Shown here one piece after another: positions 55,276 through 63,640 of a DNA stretch of 64,000 bases; positions within the stretch are counted from its first letter, which is position 1; every line of letters starts with the position of its first letter. The notes under the pieces were generated by a model that had not been told where the DNA came from, searched no databases, and saw nothing but the letters and a program-made list of their open reading frames with translations. The stretch spans positions 12,429,679-12,493,678 of the forward strand of contig OU862933.1 of assembly GCA_917880885.1 (NCBI GenBank), written 5' to 3'. Origin of the DNA: Limnephilus marmoratus. Lineage: Eukaryota; Arthropoda; Insecta; Trichoptera; Limnephilidae. Both the position numbers and the translations under genes were made by a program.

Positions 55276-58272
55276 TTAATTGACATTAATTTTTTTCTTA
55301 AGAATATTTTTAAAATGTCTCTTGACAGAGAGCAGTATTCGGGTTTTATCATTAATGCTTCTGATTTCTTCTGGTAGACGATTGAAAAAAGTTCTTCCCT
55401 GGTAAGTATAATGATGCTGTGCAAAAGACGTATTTAGTTTTGGGCATAGAAAAACATGTTTAAGTCGAGTTCTGTTTTCATTTAAAAATGGATATTTATC
55501 TTTTTCCTTTATAATTTGAATCAATGAATTTTTAATATATAAATCTTTAAATGTGGGTACTTGAAATTCTTCAAACAGGCGTTCTGTTGGGTAGTCTAAG
55601 GATTTTTTTAATATAATTTTAATAATTGTCCTTTGTACAATTTCTATTGGAAGAAGGTTACATTTATACGCGGATCCCCAACTAATAATAGCGTATTGTA
55701 GAGTGGATTGAACTAAGGCATAGTAGATTAAATATAGATTTTTTATCGACAGAAAATTTCTAATTCTTAAAAATATATATATTAATTTTCTGATTTTGTT
55801 TACTACTTGACATATTTGTTCCTTCCATTTCAGATTTTTGTCGATAATTACTCCGAGATATTTAATTTTATTTGTTGTTTTTAATATTGTACAGTTTGAT
55901 TTGCAATAATTTTGGCTATGAATTTTAGTATTATCGTGTATGACAATGTTAAAATTTTTGGGAGCATCGTTTGGATGGATTGCAAATGGAATTACAAATG
56001 TCTTTTCACTATTTAGTGATAGTAAATTAGTGTCGAAAAAATTCTTAAGCGTGTTGATGTCTTCTGTGGCCTTTAATTCTACATTTTCCCAAGTCTTTTC
56101 ACTTATTATTAATACTGTATCGTCGGCGTATGATGTAATTTGACCATTTAAATGTTGAAAAAAAATATCATTTACATATATGGTAAAAAAAATTGGTCCA
56201 AGCACTGTACCTTGCGGGATTCCAAAGCTTGAAATCTCTTGATCACTATTAACATGATTGATTTTTACCACTTGAGGGCGGTTTTTTAAGTAGTTTGTGA
56301 TCCATTTAATCGCGTTGCCTTTAATGCCAATATCATTTAATTTTTTTAATAGCTTCTCATGGGATATGCTATCGAATGCCTTTCTGAGGTCAATAAATAT
56401 ACCCGCACATTTTTTACCTTTATCTAATGATTCGTAAATGTATGAAGTTACGTTAGCAATGGCATCTTGTGTGCTGAGCGATTTAATAAAACCAAACTGG
56501 TTTTTGTGTAGTATTTTATTACTATCTAGGAAATTTACCAATTGTTTTTTTACTATTTTTTCGAATATCTTTCCTATGTTAGAAATTAGAAAAATTGGGC
56601 GATAATTCGTTACTTGTTGCGGATCACCAGATTTGTAAATAGGTGAGATTATTGTGTTTTTGTAATTCATTGGAAATATTCCTTTCGTTAAACTCAAGTT
56701 TATTAAATGAGTGATGGGTTTTATTAAGTAAGATTTCATAGATTTTAACATTTGTGCCGTAATAGAATCAAAACCGGGAGACGAACCTCCTTTCATATTT
56801 TCTATTATTTTTAAGATTTCACATTCTGTTGTTATTTCAAATGTTGAAAGTATATTACGTTTCTGTAATTTTTTATTTTTTTGTTTTTCTGGGTTAGAAG
56901 GCTTATGAATATTTTTCGCAAGATTTTTTCCAACATTTGCAAAGAAGGAATTAAATATGTTTGCACATTGTTTAGGCTGTAAATTGGCATCTATAATTTT
57001 TTTATCATGTTCAATGTACTTAATATTTTGTGTTTTTTTTGTATTGTCTATGGCCAAATTCACAGTTTTCCACATTTGTTTATGGTTATTTTCTGAAGAT
57101 AATATTTTATTTTTAAAGAACTCTTCCTTACTTTTTTTAATATAAGATGTTAATTTATTTTTATATTTTTTATAAAAAATATATGCTTTTTCATCATGGG
57201 GATTTTTTAAAGTTGTTTTATAAAGTTTTTCTTTGTTTCTGATAGATATTATAAGTCCTTTGGTAATCCAAGGTTTTAAACATCTTAATTTTGATTTTAT
57301 GTGTATTATTATTTCAGTTGTCGAATTTTTAATGTGTTGTGACAGGATTTTTTCAAAGTTTTTCGAACATATTTCGGTATCATCACTCTTTAAAACAGTG
57401 TTCCAATTTTCCATTTTTAGTTTTTCAGAGAGAATAGTCATGTCTATTGTTGATTTTTTGGGTACTAAATTATGTTTTTTATGTTTAATATTATTATTAT
57501 ACAGAAGTAAGCATGAATGATGATCAGTTATGTTAGTTTTCCAAACAATTGATTTTAGTTTGTGAAGATCTTTAATGTTTACGTTTGCCCAAATGTGATC
57601 TAAACAAGATGGAGTATGTTCTTTTATTTCTCTAGTATTTTTATTTATGCAAGATATGAAATTTTGTTCAGTCATACAATTGATGTATTCAGTTTTGTTA
57701 CTATTTTCTATTTTTTCATTAATGTTCACATTAAAATCACCCACCACGAAGCAGAGTTTATTTTTTAATTTTAATAATATGTATTTGAGGTCATTAATAA
57801 ACGTAATAATACTTGAGCTATGCGTTCTATAGATAGCTATTAAATGATATATTGATTTGCCGAGTTTGAAATGTACTTCGATGCAGTTTACCAAATGTAT
57901 TGGGTGTTCTATAATGTTAACAATACTAAATTTATTATTTGCAAATATTATTATTCCCGAATTTTTGTTGATATCTACTTTGGTAGAAATATAATTGTAC
58001 TCCGGTAAGTGATAAGACGGTGACTCAGCGTTTGTAAATGTTTCAGTTAACACTATGATGTCCGGCTTTTTAATTAAATTATTTATTTTTAGAATTAGTT
58101 CATCTAAATTTTTCTGAATGCTACGGATGTTTATGTGCATAATAATTATATCATTGATGTTTTTAGAAATAATTTTGTTACATGAATCAGTACAAATACA
58201 TTCATATTCTTGAATTTTAATATTTAATTCTAATTCGCTATTTAAGAAATCATCATAGACATCCAAATTCAA
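55276..58272 (-). CDS. Jockey-type ORF2: endonuclease and reverse transcriptase
   Basis: About 998 codons without a stop. An APE-type endonuclease comes first: MHINIRS (residues 45-51), LTET (75-78), GDFN (178-181), SCLDHIW (222-228) and TDHHS (249-253). The reverse transcriptase follows: FIDLRKAFD (627-635, motif A), GIPQGTVLGP (684-693, motif B) and YADD (715-718, catalytic Asp pair). A C-terminal region ends at residue 998. The length fits Jockey ORF2. The open frame begins at a TTG with no ATG; the first Met is residue 45. The true 5' end was disturbed by the insertion at 58274. The protein would nick target DNA and copy the element's RNA. All catalytic motifs look intact. Confidence 0.9.
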   Translation of the reverse strand: MNLDVYDDFLNSELELNIKIQEYECICTDSCNKIISKNINDIIIMHINIRSIQKNLDELILKINNLIKKPDIIVLTETFTNAESPSYHLPEYNYISTKVDINKNSGIIIFANNKFSIVNIIEHPIHLVNCIEVHFKLGKSIYHLIAIYRTHSSSIITFINDLKYILLKLKNKLCFVVGDFNVNINEKIENSNKTEYINCMTEQNFISCINKNTREIKEHTPSCLDHIWANVNIKDLHKLKSIVWKTNITDHHSCLLLYNNNIKHKKHNLVPKKSTIDMTILSEKLKMENWNTVLKSDDTEICSKNFEKILSQHIKNSTTEIIIHIKSKLRCLKPWITKGLIISIRNKEKLYKTTLKNPHDEKAYIFYKKYKNKLTSYIKKSKEEFFKNKILSSENNHKQMWKTVNLAIDNTKKTQNIKYIEHDKKIIDANLQPKQCANIFNSFFANVGKNLAKNIHKPSNPEKQKNKKLQKRNILSTFEITTECEILKIIENMKGGSSPGFDSITAQMLKSMKSYLIKPITHLINLSLTKGIFPMNYKNTIISPIYKSGDPQQVTNYRPIFLISNIGKIFEKIVKKQLVNFLDSNKILHKNQFGFIKSLSTQDAIANVTSYIYESLDKGKKCAGIFIDLRKAFDSISHEKLLKKLNDIGIKGNAIKWITNYLKNRPQVVKINHVNSDQEISSFGIPQGTVLGPIFFTIYVNDIFFQHLNGQITSYADDTVLIISEKTWENVELKATEDINTLKNFFDTNLLSLNSEKTFVIPFAIHPNDAPKNFNIVIHDNTKIHSQNYCKSNCTILKTTNKIKYLGVIIDKNLKWKEQICQVVNKIRKLIYIFLRIRNFLSIKNLYLIYYALVQSTLQYAIISWGSAYKCNLLPIEIVQRTIIKIILKKSLDYPTERLFEEFQVPTFKDLYIKNSLIQIIKEKDKYPFLNENRTRLKHVFLCPKLNTSFAQHHYTYQGRTFFNRLPEEIRSINDKTRILLSVKRHFKNILKKKINVN

Positions 58273-58688
58273 TAGACCAGAAATAACAGGTGAGGGGAAA
58301 AATCAACTATGGCGGTACGAAAAGGGGAAGATGACTGTGATTGGTTGAAAAATTAATCTGACAGTATATAGGCATCTCGCATTATAATATCGCCATTTAG
58401 TTCTTAAAAATAACATCTGCTTTTTAATGAATAGACCTTTTTATGTGGGAGCGCGAATTGCTCGCTACGTTATTAACATATTTGCGAAGTCTGAATAAGC
58501 AAAGTAAAGTTCGCATCTTTTCACAGACAACTATTTGGTTGCCGTATTTAGTTAAGACACTTTTACAAATGTTCCATAATTTACTTACCCCTGTAACCAG
58601 CAAGGAGCAAATTCGAGAACCGCCCACATTCGTGATGGTCAACAGATTTTAGGGTTATCACAACCGCTCTGTTGCGACTCCAGTTACT

Positions 58689-59093
58689 AATATCTACAGC
58701 CTGTATGTCTGACGAATATCTACAGCTCATATGTTGAACTAATATCTACGAACTTCAGAGTGTTGATTAATATCTACAGAGCGTAGGTTGAACTAATATC
58801 TACAGAGCTTAGGTTGGACTAATCAGCTAAATGTATCCAATAGTCCGACATTAGGGATTTTTACATACATACATACATAAATTAAGTTTTGTAAACTACA
58901 TACGCAATATTAAGTTATTTCAATATGCTATACATAATTGCAAATCCAACCTCTGCCAGTGCTGTAGATATTCGTCAACACTTTGGTTCCCATAGATATT
59001 AGTCAGCAGTTTGAGTTGTAGATATTCGTCAACACTTTGGTTCTCATAGATATTAATTCGATTTTTTCAGTTTTTGGAATTCCTGTAGATATT
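58689..59093. repeat. 26-bp repeat array in both orientations
   Basis: AATATCTACAG or a close variant starts units at 58689, 58715, 58741, 58769 and 58795 (steps 26, 26, 28, 26 bp; e.g. unit AATATCTACAGAGCGTAGGT TGAACT). After a spacer of about 140 bp the inverse (CTGTAGATATT type) appears five times at about 58962-59093. Paired inverted clusters resemble subterminal repeats of a DNA transposon. Similar words (ACTAATATCTACATA; CGTAGATACTAAT) occur at 63938-64000. Confidence 0.75.
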
Positions 59094-59122
59094 AGTAGAC
59101 GCCTCCCTCTGTTGCTATATAA

Positions 59123-59399
59123 TTACATAGTATAAAATGAAGTCACTCAAAATGTATGTGCGCATTGATCTTTTAAAATACGCAACGGATTTTCATGCGG
59201 TTTTCACCATTAGATAGAGTGATTCAAGAGAAAGGTTTATGTGTATATTACATGCTTATTATAGAAGAGAAAAGCCGAGAAATTCAAATATTCAATTCAG
59301 GCAGCGGGCAGCAGGCAAGCGGGTGGTGAGGATTTTATAAAGGTTGGGTAATGGCGTTGTGTTTCGTTAGCCTCAGCAACGTGTGGCCGGGTCTGCTAG
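59123..59399 (+). mobile_element. Non-autonomous Helitron (GGCCGGGTCTGCTAG family)
   Basis: Starts about TTACATAGTATAAAATGAAG and ends GTGTGGCCGGGTCTGCTAG before T (CTAG at 59396-59399). Order and content as in 13640-13868, but with the ATGGCGTTGTGTTTCGTTAG segment kept. Inserted inside the 3.15-kb block. Confidence 0.7.
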
Positions 59400-59514
59400 T
59401 TAATAAAAATAATGTAATTATCTCTTTTAATTAAAATTATTTTACCTAAATTATTTCACACGTTATTTAATTACAATAATACGTAGCACGTAGCAGTTAC
59501 ATTATTATTTGCTC

Positions 59515-59620
59515 CTTTTTGTAGATACTCTTAGTATCGCCCCAACTGCTTGAAATGGCTTTAGGCGTGTTTAGTGACCAGATTTACATAGATAGGTACT
59601 TCTCACCACCACATCGACGC
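59515..59620 (+). mobile_element. SINE family S2, short fragment
   Basis: TAGATACTCTTAGTATCGCC, CTTGAAATGGCTTTAGGCGT and GTTTAGTGACCAGATTTACA match the S2 body at 29740-29830. Confidence 0.5.
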
Positions 59621-59923
59621 ATTGTGTATAGGCAACAACTTCCCCCCTCCCCCCTAAACCTCCCGACTTATCTGGGTTCTGCAAATCGGATCGTGCGTAG
59701 CCAGGAGTGGGGTATTAATTGGAATATTTTGACGACGAAGGTGCTTTTTATTTATTTTTTGGGTATAATATTTTTTGTTTAGCTACATTTAAGCATATAT
59801 CAGCAGAAACTTAGTAAAACTGTATTATATACCTACACCGACACAGTAACAGTATTCTCAGACTATGCATAATATTGTTTAAAGAAATAATATTTATATA
59901 ATATATATAACTTCCATTAAATT

Positions 59924-60300
59924 ATTATTTTTTTTTTTTTTTTTTTTTTTTTTTTATTTAGGAGAAAATACAGATACAGATATTAATTGGCAAGAATATA
60001 CAAAACATCAACTAGAGAATTCACCTGCATCCAAACTATTTCTCACGAAATATGGACAATGGAAGAAGTGAAAAGAAAAAGACAAAAAGGGTTAAGGATA
60101 ACATTATATTTGTGAGAACAGCATTCAATAAACAACTTACAGAGGTTTAAATAACGTACAAAAATAACAGCACAGCTTAAGAGAAAACAACATAACATGT
60201 ACAGGAGTTATATTATCGATGCTAAAAATAGTACAATAATAACAGCTGAATATATTAAAAAGATGAGCCAACATAGTAAGAAGGTATTAATCTGTTGACT
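59924..60300 (-). mobile_element. A-tailed retro-copied 3' end, source unknown
   Basis: A T run of about 30 at 59930-59955 is followed by TATTTAGGAG. On the minus strand this reads CTCCTAAATAAAAAAA, a polyadenylation-type hexamer merging into a tail. Upstream on the minus strand is AT-rich 3'-UTR-like sequence with no open frame. It could be a LINE 3' end or a processed transcript. Confidence 0.4.
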
Positions 60301-60870
60301 GTGATGATGGCCGTGAGCACTCATTCTCGTTCCAGCACTCAGCAATACCGTAAATACGAAACAACGCGCTTACCTAACACGTGGTCCGCTGAGACGTGAC
60401 AGTGTGATCCAAAGATAATATAATCTGTGGCGACGTGCGTTAGAAAAATATTTTATTTTAAATTTTGATTGATAAAAAATATCATCGGACAGCAAAATGT
60501 CACATACATTTTTCATTCCAAACATGCTCACTGTATCTACATTTTACTTCTAAACATACCACGATGGAGTACATAATTAAGAAAGCAAAATATACAATAA
60601 CGCCTAATAAAAAAAAACCATACTTTATTCCACTCGTTTAGTAATAAGGCCCTTAAAGTGTGATAAATTTAAAAATTATTGGTTTATTATCCTTTATTAA
60701 TACCACGGATTTCCAGCAAGAAATAACACATGAAAAGATAGACGTTCCAAATGATACGATTAGCTATTTTAGCAGAGCGCAAAAGGCGAAGGCACACCCC
60801 TGATTCTTTTGCAAATGGCTGTGTGTTTTACGTCGCAGCTGTGTGTGAACACGCCCTCTGAGCGTTAACA

Positions 60871-61011
60871 CGTGTTCACACACACAACTGTAATATGCGT
60901 GGGATGGCGTATTTCGGCATATCGCTCGCCGTACATTCCCAATCGGAATATATGGCGAGCGATATGCTGAAATACGCCATCCCACGCATATTACGGCTGT
61001 GTGTAAACACG
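60871..61011. repeat. Near-perfect hairpin, arms about 59 bp
   Basis: Left arm 60871-60930 (CGTGTTCACACACACAACTG ... GCGTGGGATGGCGTATTTCG) and right arm 60954-61011 (complement) pair with about four mismatches around a 23-base loop. A further inverse of the outer end lies at 60833-60852 (CGCAGCTGTGTGTGAACACG). It may be a tiny foldback MITE or an expressed hairpin RNA. Confidence 0.7.
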
Positions 61012-61424
61012 TTCATGATAGTAGATGTAACAAAACTGATAATATAATAATATAATTCGAATAAGCTTAAAATAAAGTAAAATAATGCTTCCCTATGGAA
61101 TGTAATACGACAATTTGGTTTATTCTCCTTTTCACTTCTATTTTTACACGTTTTCATAGCACAAGCTACCATTTTTGCCTTGTTATTTCGTAAAATGTAC
61201 TATGTGACTTCGGCGCTGGTCAGAACAAGAATGATGACGTCACGTTTTTAGATTCAAGGGAGGCGGCTCTCGTAAGCCCAGGCGGTTCCATGGAACCGTT
61301 ATGGGGAGGGGGAAATAATACGCTTTTATTACTTAGGGCAGGTCCATATATTCCTACGTCCGTGGAAATCATCCATTTAATTAATGTATTTTGCAAAATT
61401 ATATATAATTTTTTATTTTTTTTT

Positions 61425-62496
61425 TTATTCAATGTCGTAGTTTATTCTTTCTTTGGCTAATTTAAGCATGTAAGAACGGAACTTACATGTTTCGCTGTTT
61501 GTTCGGTGGTCTATTTCATTCATTTTACTGTTGAAGGAGTTTATTTCTTTCTTCTTGTTAGCTGAGTGACAGTTAGCGCATTTGGGCGGCAGTTCCAGGG
61601 ATTTACACTCTGAGATGGGATGATCTTCTGAACAGTGCTTGCATGTTGGTTTATTCATTTTATTGTAGCATTTTTGTGCTGTGTGTCCGAATCTTTGACA
61701 ATGGAAACATTGGGTAAGAACGTTACAATCGGTTACATAGATTCTCATGAATCCTAGATGAATTTTTTTTCTATTTATAAGATGTAGTCTCAATTCTGGA
61801 TTTGTTTGGAGAATTAAGTTTTTGCTGTTAGTTTTTTTGTTCGTAATGATGGCTTTAACTTGTAATATATTTTTATCTTGGTATTTTTCACATATCATTT
61901 TGATGTCGTTGTTTTGTTCAATTATGTCTTCTAAGAATTCTTTTTCGGTATAGTCTTTGTCAAGTCCTTTGAATATTACGCATGGATCCGTTTTCACAAG
62001 TACCTCCGCTATTATGGTTTTGTCGACTTCATTTATCTTATCTTTTAATTTTTTTGCGTCTTCTTTTTCTGGGCATGTTATTATAATGTTTTTTTTTGTT
62101 TTTTTAAATTCACTTACTCGAATTCCCAACTGCGATATTTTGATTTTTTGTATTTTCTCTTTTATTTTTTCAGTGTTTTCTTCTTTTAAGCTTTTTATAA
62201 TTATAGGAAATCGTTTTTCTTGTGTTTGTGGTATTAAGTTTTTTACTGCCGAAGAGTAAGAAAATAAGTTTTTTTGTGTTTGGTTTTTTTTCTTGAATTT
62301 CACATTTTTCTTGTAATTTAGCTAATTCTATTGCCATGTGGGATATCATTTCCATGATGTTATTTATTTCTTTCATCATTTTTGATTTGGTTTCTTTAGT
62401 AAGTTTATTTTCTTCTATGATTGTATGTAAGTCACTTATGTTTTGTTTCGCCTTAGTGATGAAGGCATGCGGATCAACCGCTTCCTCCATTTTCAC
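61425..62496 (-). pseudogene. Jockey ORF1 (gag-like, zinc knuckles), one frameshift
   Basis: Two overlapping frames make one protein of about 350 residues. The N-terminal part (62496 to about 62290) starts MKMEEAVDPHAFITKAKQNI and has heptad-like Leu/Ile spacing (ENKLTKETKSKMMKEINNIM), likely a coiled coil. The second part (to 61425) has a lysine-rich region and then a PRE-C2HC-like and zinc-knuckle block: CFHCQRFGHTAQKC, CKHCSEDHPISEC and CANC. This is the nucleic-acid-binding design of Jockey ORF1. The frame changes at a run of eight T (62283-62290 region), a one-base indel that could also be a sequencing error. The 3' end is cut by the 3.15-kb insertion. Confidence 0.8.
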
Positions 62497-62652
62497 GGGT
62501 TATGAATTATTTTATTTTCGGTTAATTTATATACTTTTAAAATTTGTCCGGGTTTGAAAGTGTTATTTTATTTGAATCGCCGCTCACTCGCGTCCAACAC
62601 CGTTAGAGGTTGAGGCGACACTCAACCCCTTAACACTTAACACTTAACCCCT

Positions 62653-62692
62653 GAAAAAGTGAGCGTTGCTCATGAAACATGTCGGTTTTATA
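62653..62692 (+). ncRNA. Degenerate hammerhead-like motif, PLE-C right end
   Basis: CTGAAAA, one A, stem GTGAGC-GTT-GCTCAT (one G-U pair), GAAA, CATG, GTC. It aligns base for base with the PLE-B motif, but the conserved G of CTGANGA is A, so activity would probably be lost. Confidence 0.4.
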
Positions 62693-62911
62693 AACAACTA
62701 GCTGACCCGGCTACGCGCTGCTGTGGCTAACGAAACACAACGCCATCTACTGGATGGTTACCCAACCTTTAGAATCACCGCCATCTGTTAATTAGCATAC
62801 AAATCAAATCCACACCGCCCGATTGGCAGCCCGCTCGTTAACCACATACAGACAATATCCTTTATATATTATACATTACAACCAATTTACACATAACCTT
62901 GACAAATTATA

Positions 62912-63246
62912 CAGGATGTTATGGGACGTACTTGACCTACTTTTAACCAGTGATTCCTGACATTATTTGGAGTAAAAAATGTAAATGAAATTTTGGTCTC
63001 CGGTGACATTTTTGATGTTTTTTTTTTTCTACAAAAACATAAAAAAATGGTAGTTGTTGAACAGTTGGAGGCGGGGTAAGGGGTTCGTCGGACACCCGGT
63101 TGAGCGACCAGTGAAGAAAAAAATTTTGAAAAAAAAAAGTTGAAAATAAAAATCACCGGAGACCAAAATTTCATTTGCATTTTTTACTCCAAATAATGTC
63201 AGGAATCACTGGTTAAAGTAAGTCAAGTACGTCCCTTAACACCCTG
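62912..63246. mobile_element. Tc1/mariner-type MITE, 335 bp, long terminal repeats
   Basis: Ends CAGGATGTTATGGGACGTAC and, complemented, CAGGGTGTTAAGGGACGTAC match over about 95 bp, through ACCAGTGATTCCTGACATTA and ATTTTGGTCTCCGGTGA. TA flanks both sides. No transposase. Fragments of the family occur at 12301 and 23580. Confidence 0.8.
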
Positions 63247-63252
63247 TATACC

Positions 63253-63432
63253 TAAGGGAACGTACCCATTCTACGTGACCAACTTTTTGCAATTTTTAAC
63301 CCCCCCCCCCCCCCCCCCCCCCCGGTGACCAAAAATCTAAGCCCGCCGCCGCTCATTTGTACATTAGTACCAAGCGTGACATTTTGAAGACCCCCCCCCT
63401 AAACGTGTCACTTAGTATGGGTACGTTCCCTA
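63253..63432. mobile_element. MITE (AGGGAACGTACCC family), larger copy
   Basis: Ends TAAGGGAACGTACCCATTCT and, complemented, TTAGGGAACGTACCCATACT. The interior has a run of about 24 C at 63299-63322 and another C run near 63392. Same family as 22493-22606. Homopolymer length should not be trusted. Confidence 0.65.
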
Positions 63433-63572
63433 AATCTTTCTCGTTAATCACTCTACGTATTGGTTAAAACCGCATGTAAATCCGTTCGTTACACGCGTCG
63501 TTGTCGGATTTTAATTTATAATATGTAGAGATAAAAGTGGTAAAAACAAAATATTCCATTAATTTTTAATTA

Positions 63573-63640
63573 AAATGGTGCCACAAAATAAGTTTGCTGT
63601 GTTTGAAGAAAAGACACGTTCATTTTTATATTATTAAGAT
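63573..63640 (+). pseudogene. PLE-C ORF start, truncated
   Basis: ATG at 63573 begins MVPQNKFAVFEEKTRSF and hits a stop after about 20 codons, beyond which PLE similarity ends. Parallel to 8261 and 47836. Confidence 0.5.

Larger units (their letters stand above)
58274..61426. mobile_element. 3.15-kb composite insertion between ORF1 and ORF2
   Basis: ATTCAAT stands on both sides (58267-58273 and 61427-61433). Joining across one copy makes ORF1 run on about four codons and overlap the start of ORF2, as in compact Jockey elements. The insert contains the 26-bp array, a Helitron, an A-tailed fragment and a hairpin. It has no terminal inverted repeats. A T run at its right end is unusual for a retroposon in either orientation. 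Its type is unknown, and stepwise insertion is possible. Confidence 0.55.
54968..62580 (-). mobile_element. Jockey-like LINE, near full length but split
   Basis: Minus-strand order: 5' region (about 62500-62580), ORF1 (62496-61425), 3.15 kb of foreign DNA, ORF2 (58272-55276), 3' UTR and an A-rich tail (T runs at 54968-55015). The 3' UTR matches the truncated copy at 40953-41240. The 5' limit is uncertain. Both ORFs break at the same heptamer ATTGAAT, which supports one original element. Confidence 0.75.
62698..63531 (-). mobile_element. Helitron inserted in PLE-C, carrying two MITEs
   Basis: On the minus strand the element starts TCTCTACATATTATAAATTA after A (63532) and ends GCCGGGTCAGCTAG before T (62697), a textbook Helitron insertion. 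The flanks join into the PLE end sequence found at 54918-54967, giving an empty-site confirmation. The body is broken by MITEs at 62912-63246 and 63253-63432. Confidence 0.8.
54918..63630. mobile_element. PLE-C pieces holding a stack of nested elements
   Basis: The left remnant 54918-54967 (GTTTTTACCACTTTTATTGT then TTATAAAACCGA) is the exact inverse of the right remnant read across the Helitron: GTCGGTTTTATAAACAA (62681-62697) joined to TAAAAGTGGTAAAAAC (63532-63547). The right remnant continues to a frame start at 63573 like those of PLE-A and PLE-B. So a PLE with inverted ends was present first. A Jockey LINE now sits on the left end and a Helitron splits the right end. Confidence 0.65.

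Noticed and set aside
55276..58272. ATG start for ORF2 at the first codon
   Set aside because: The codon at 58272-58270 is TTG. The first in-frame ATG is about 44 codons later, so the start was not assigned.
58689..59093. Regularly spaced repeats resembling a CRISPR array
   Set aside because: Units are 26 bp end to end with no conserved-repeat/unique-spacer structure, occur in both orientations, lack cas genes and sit in an insect-like genome.
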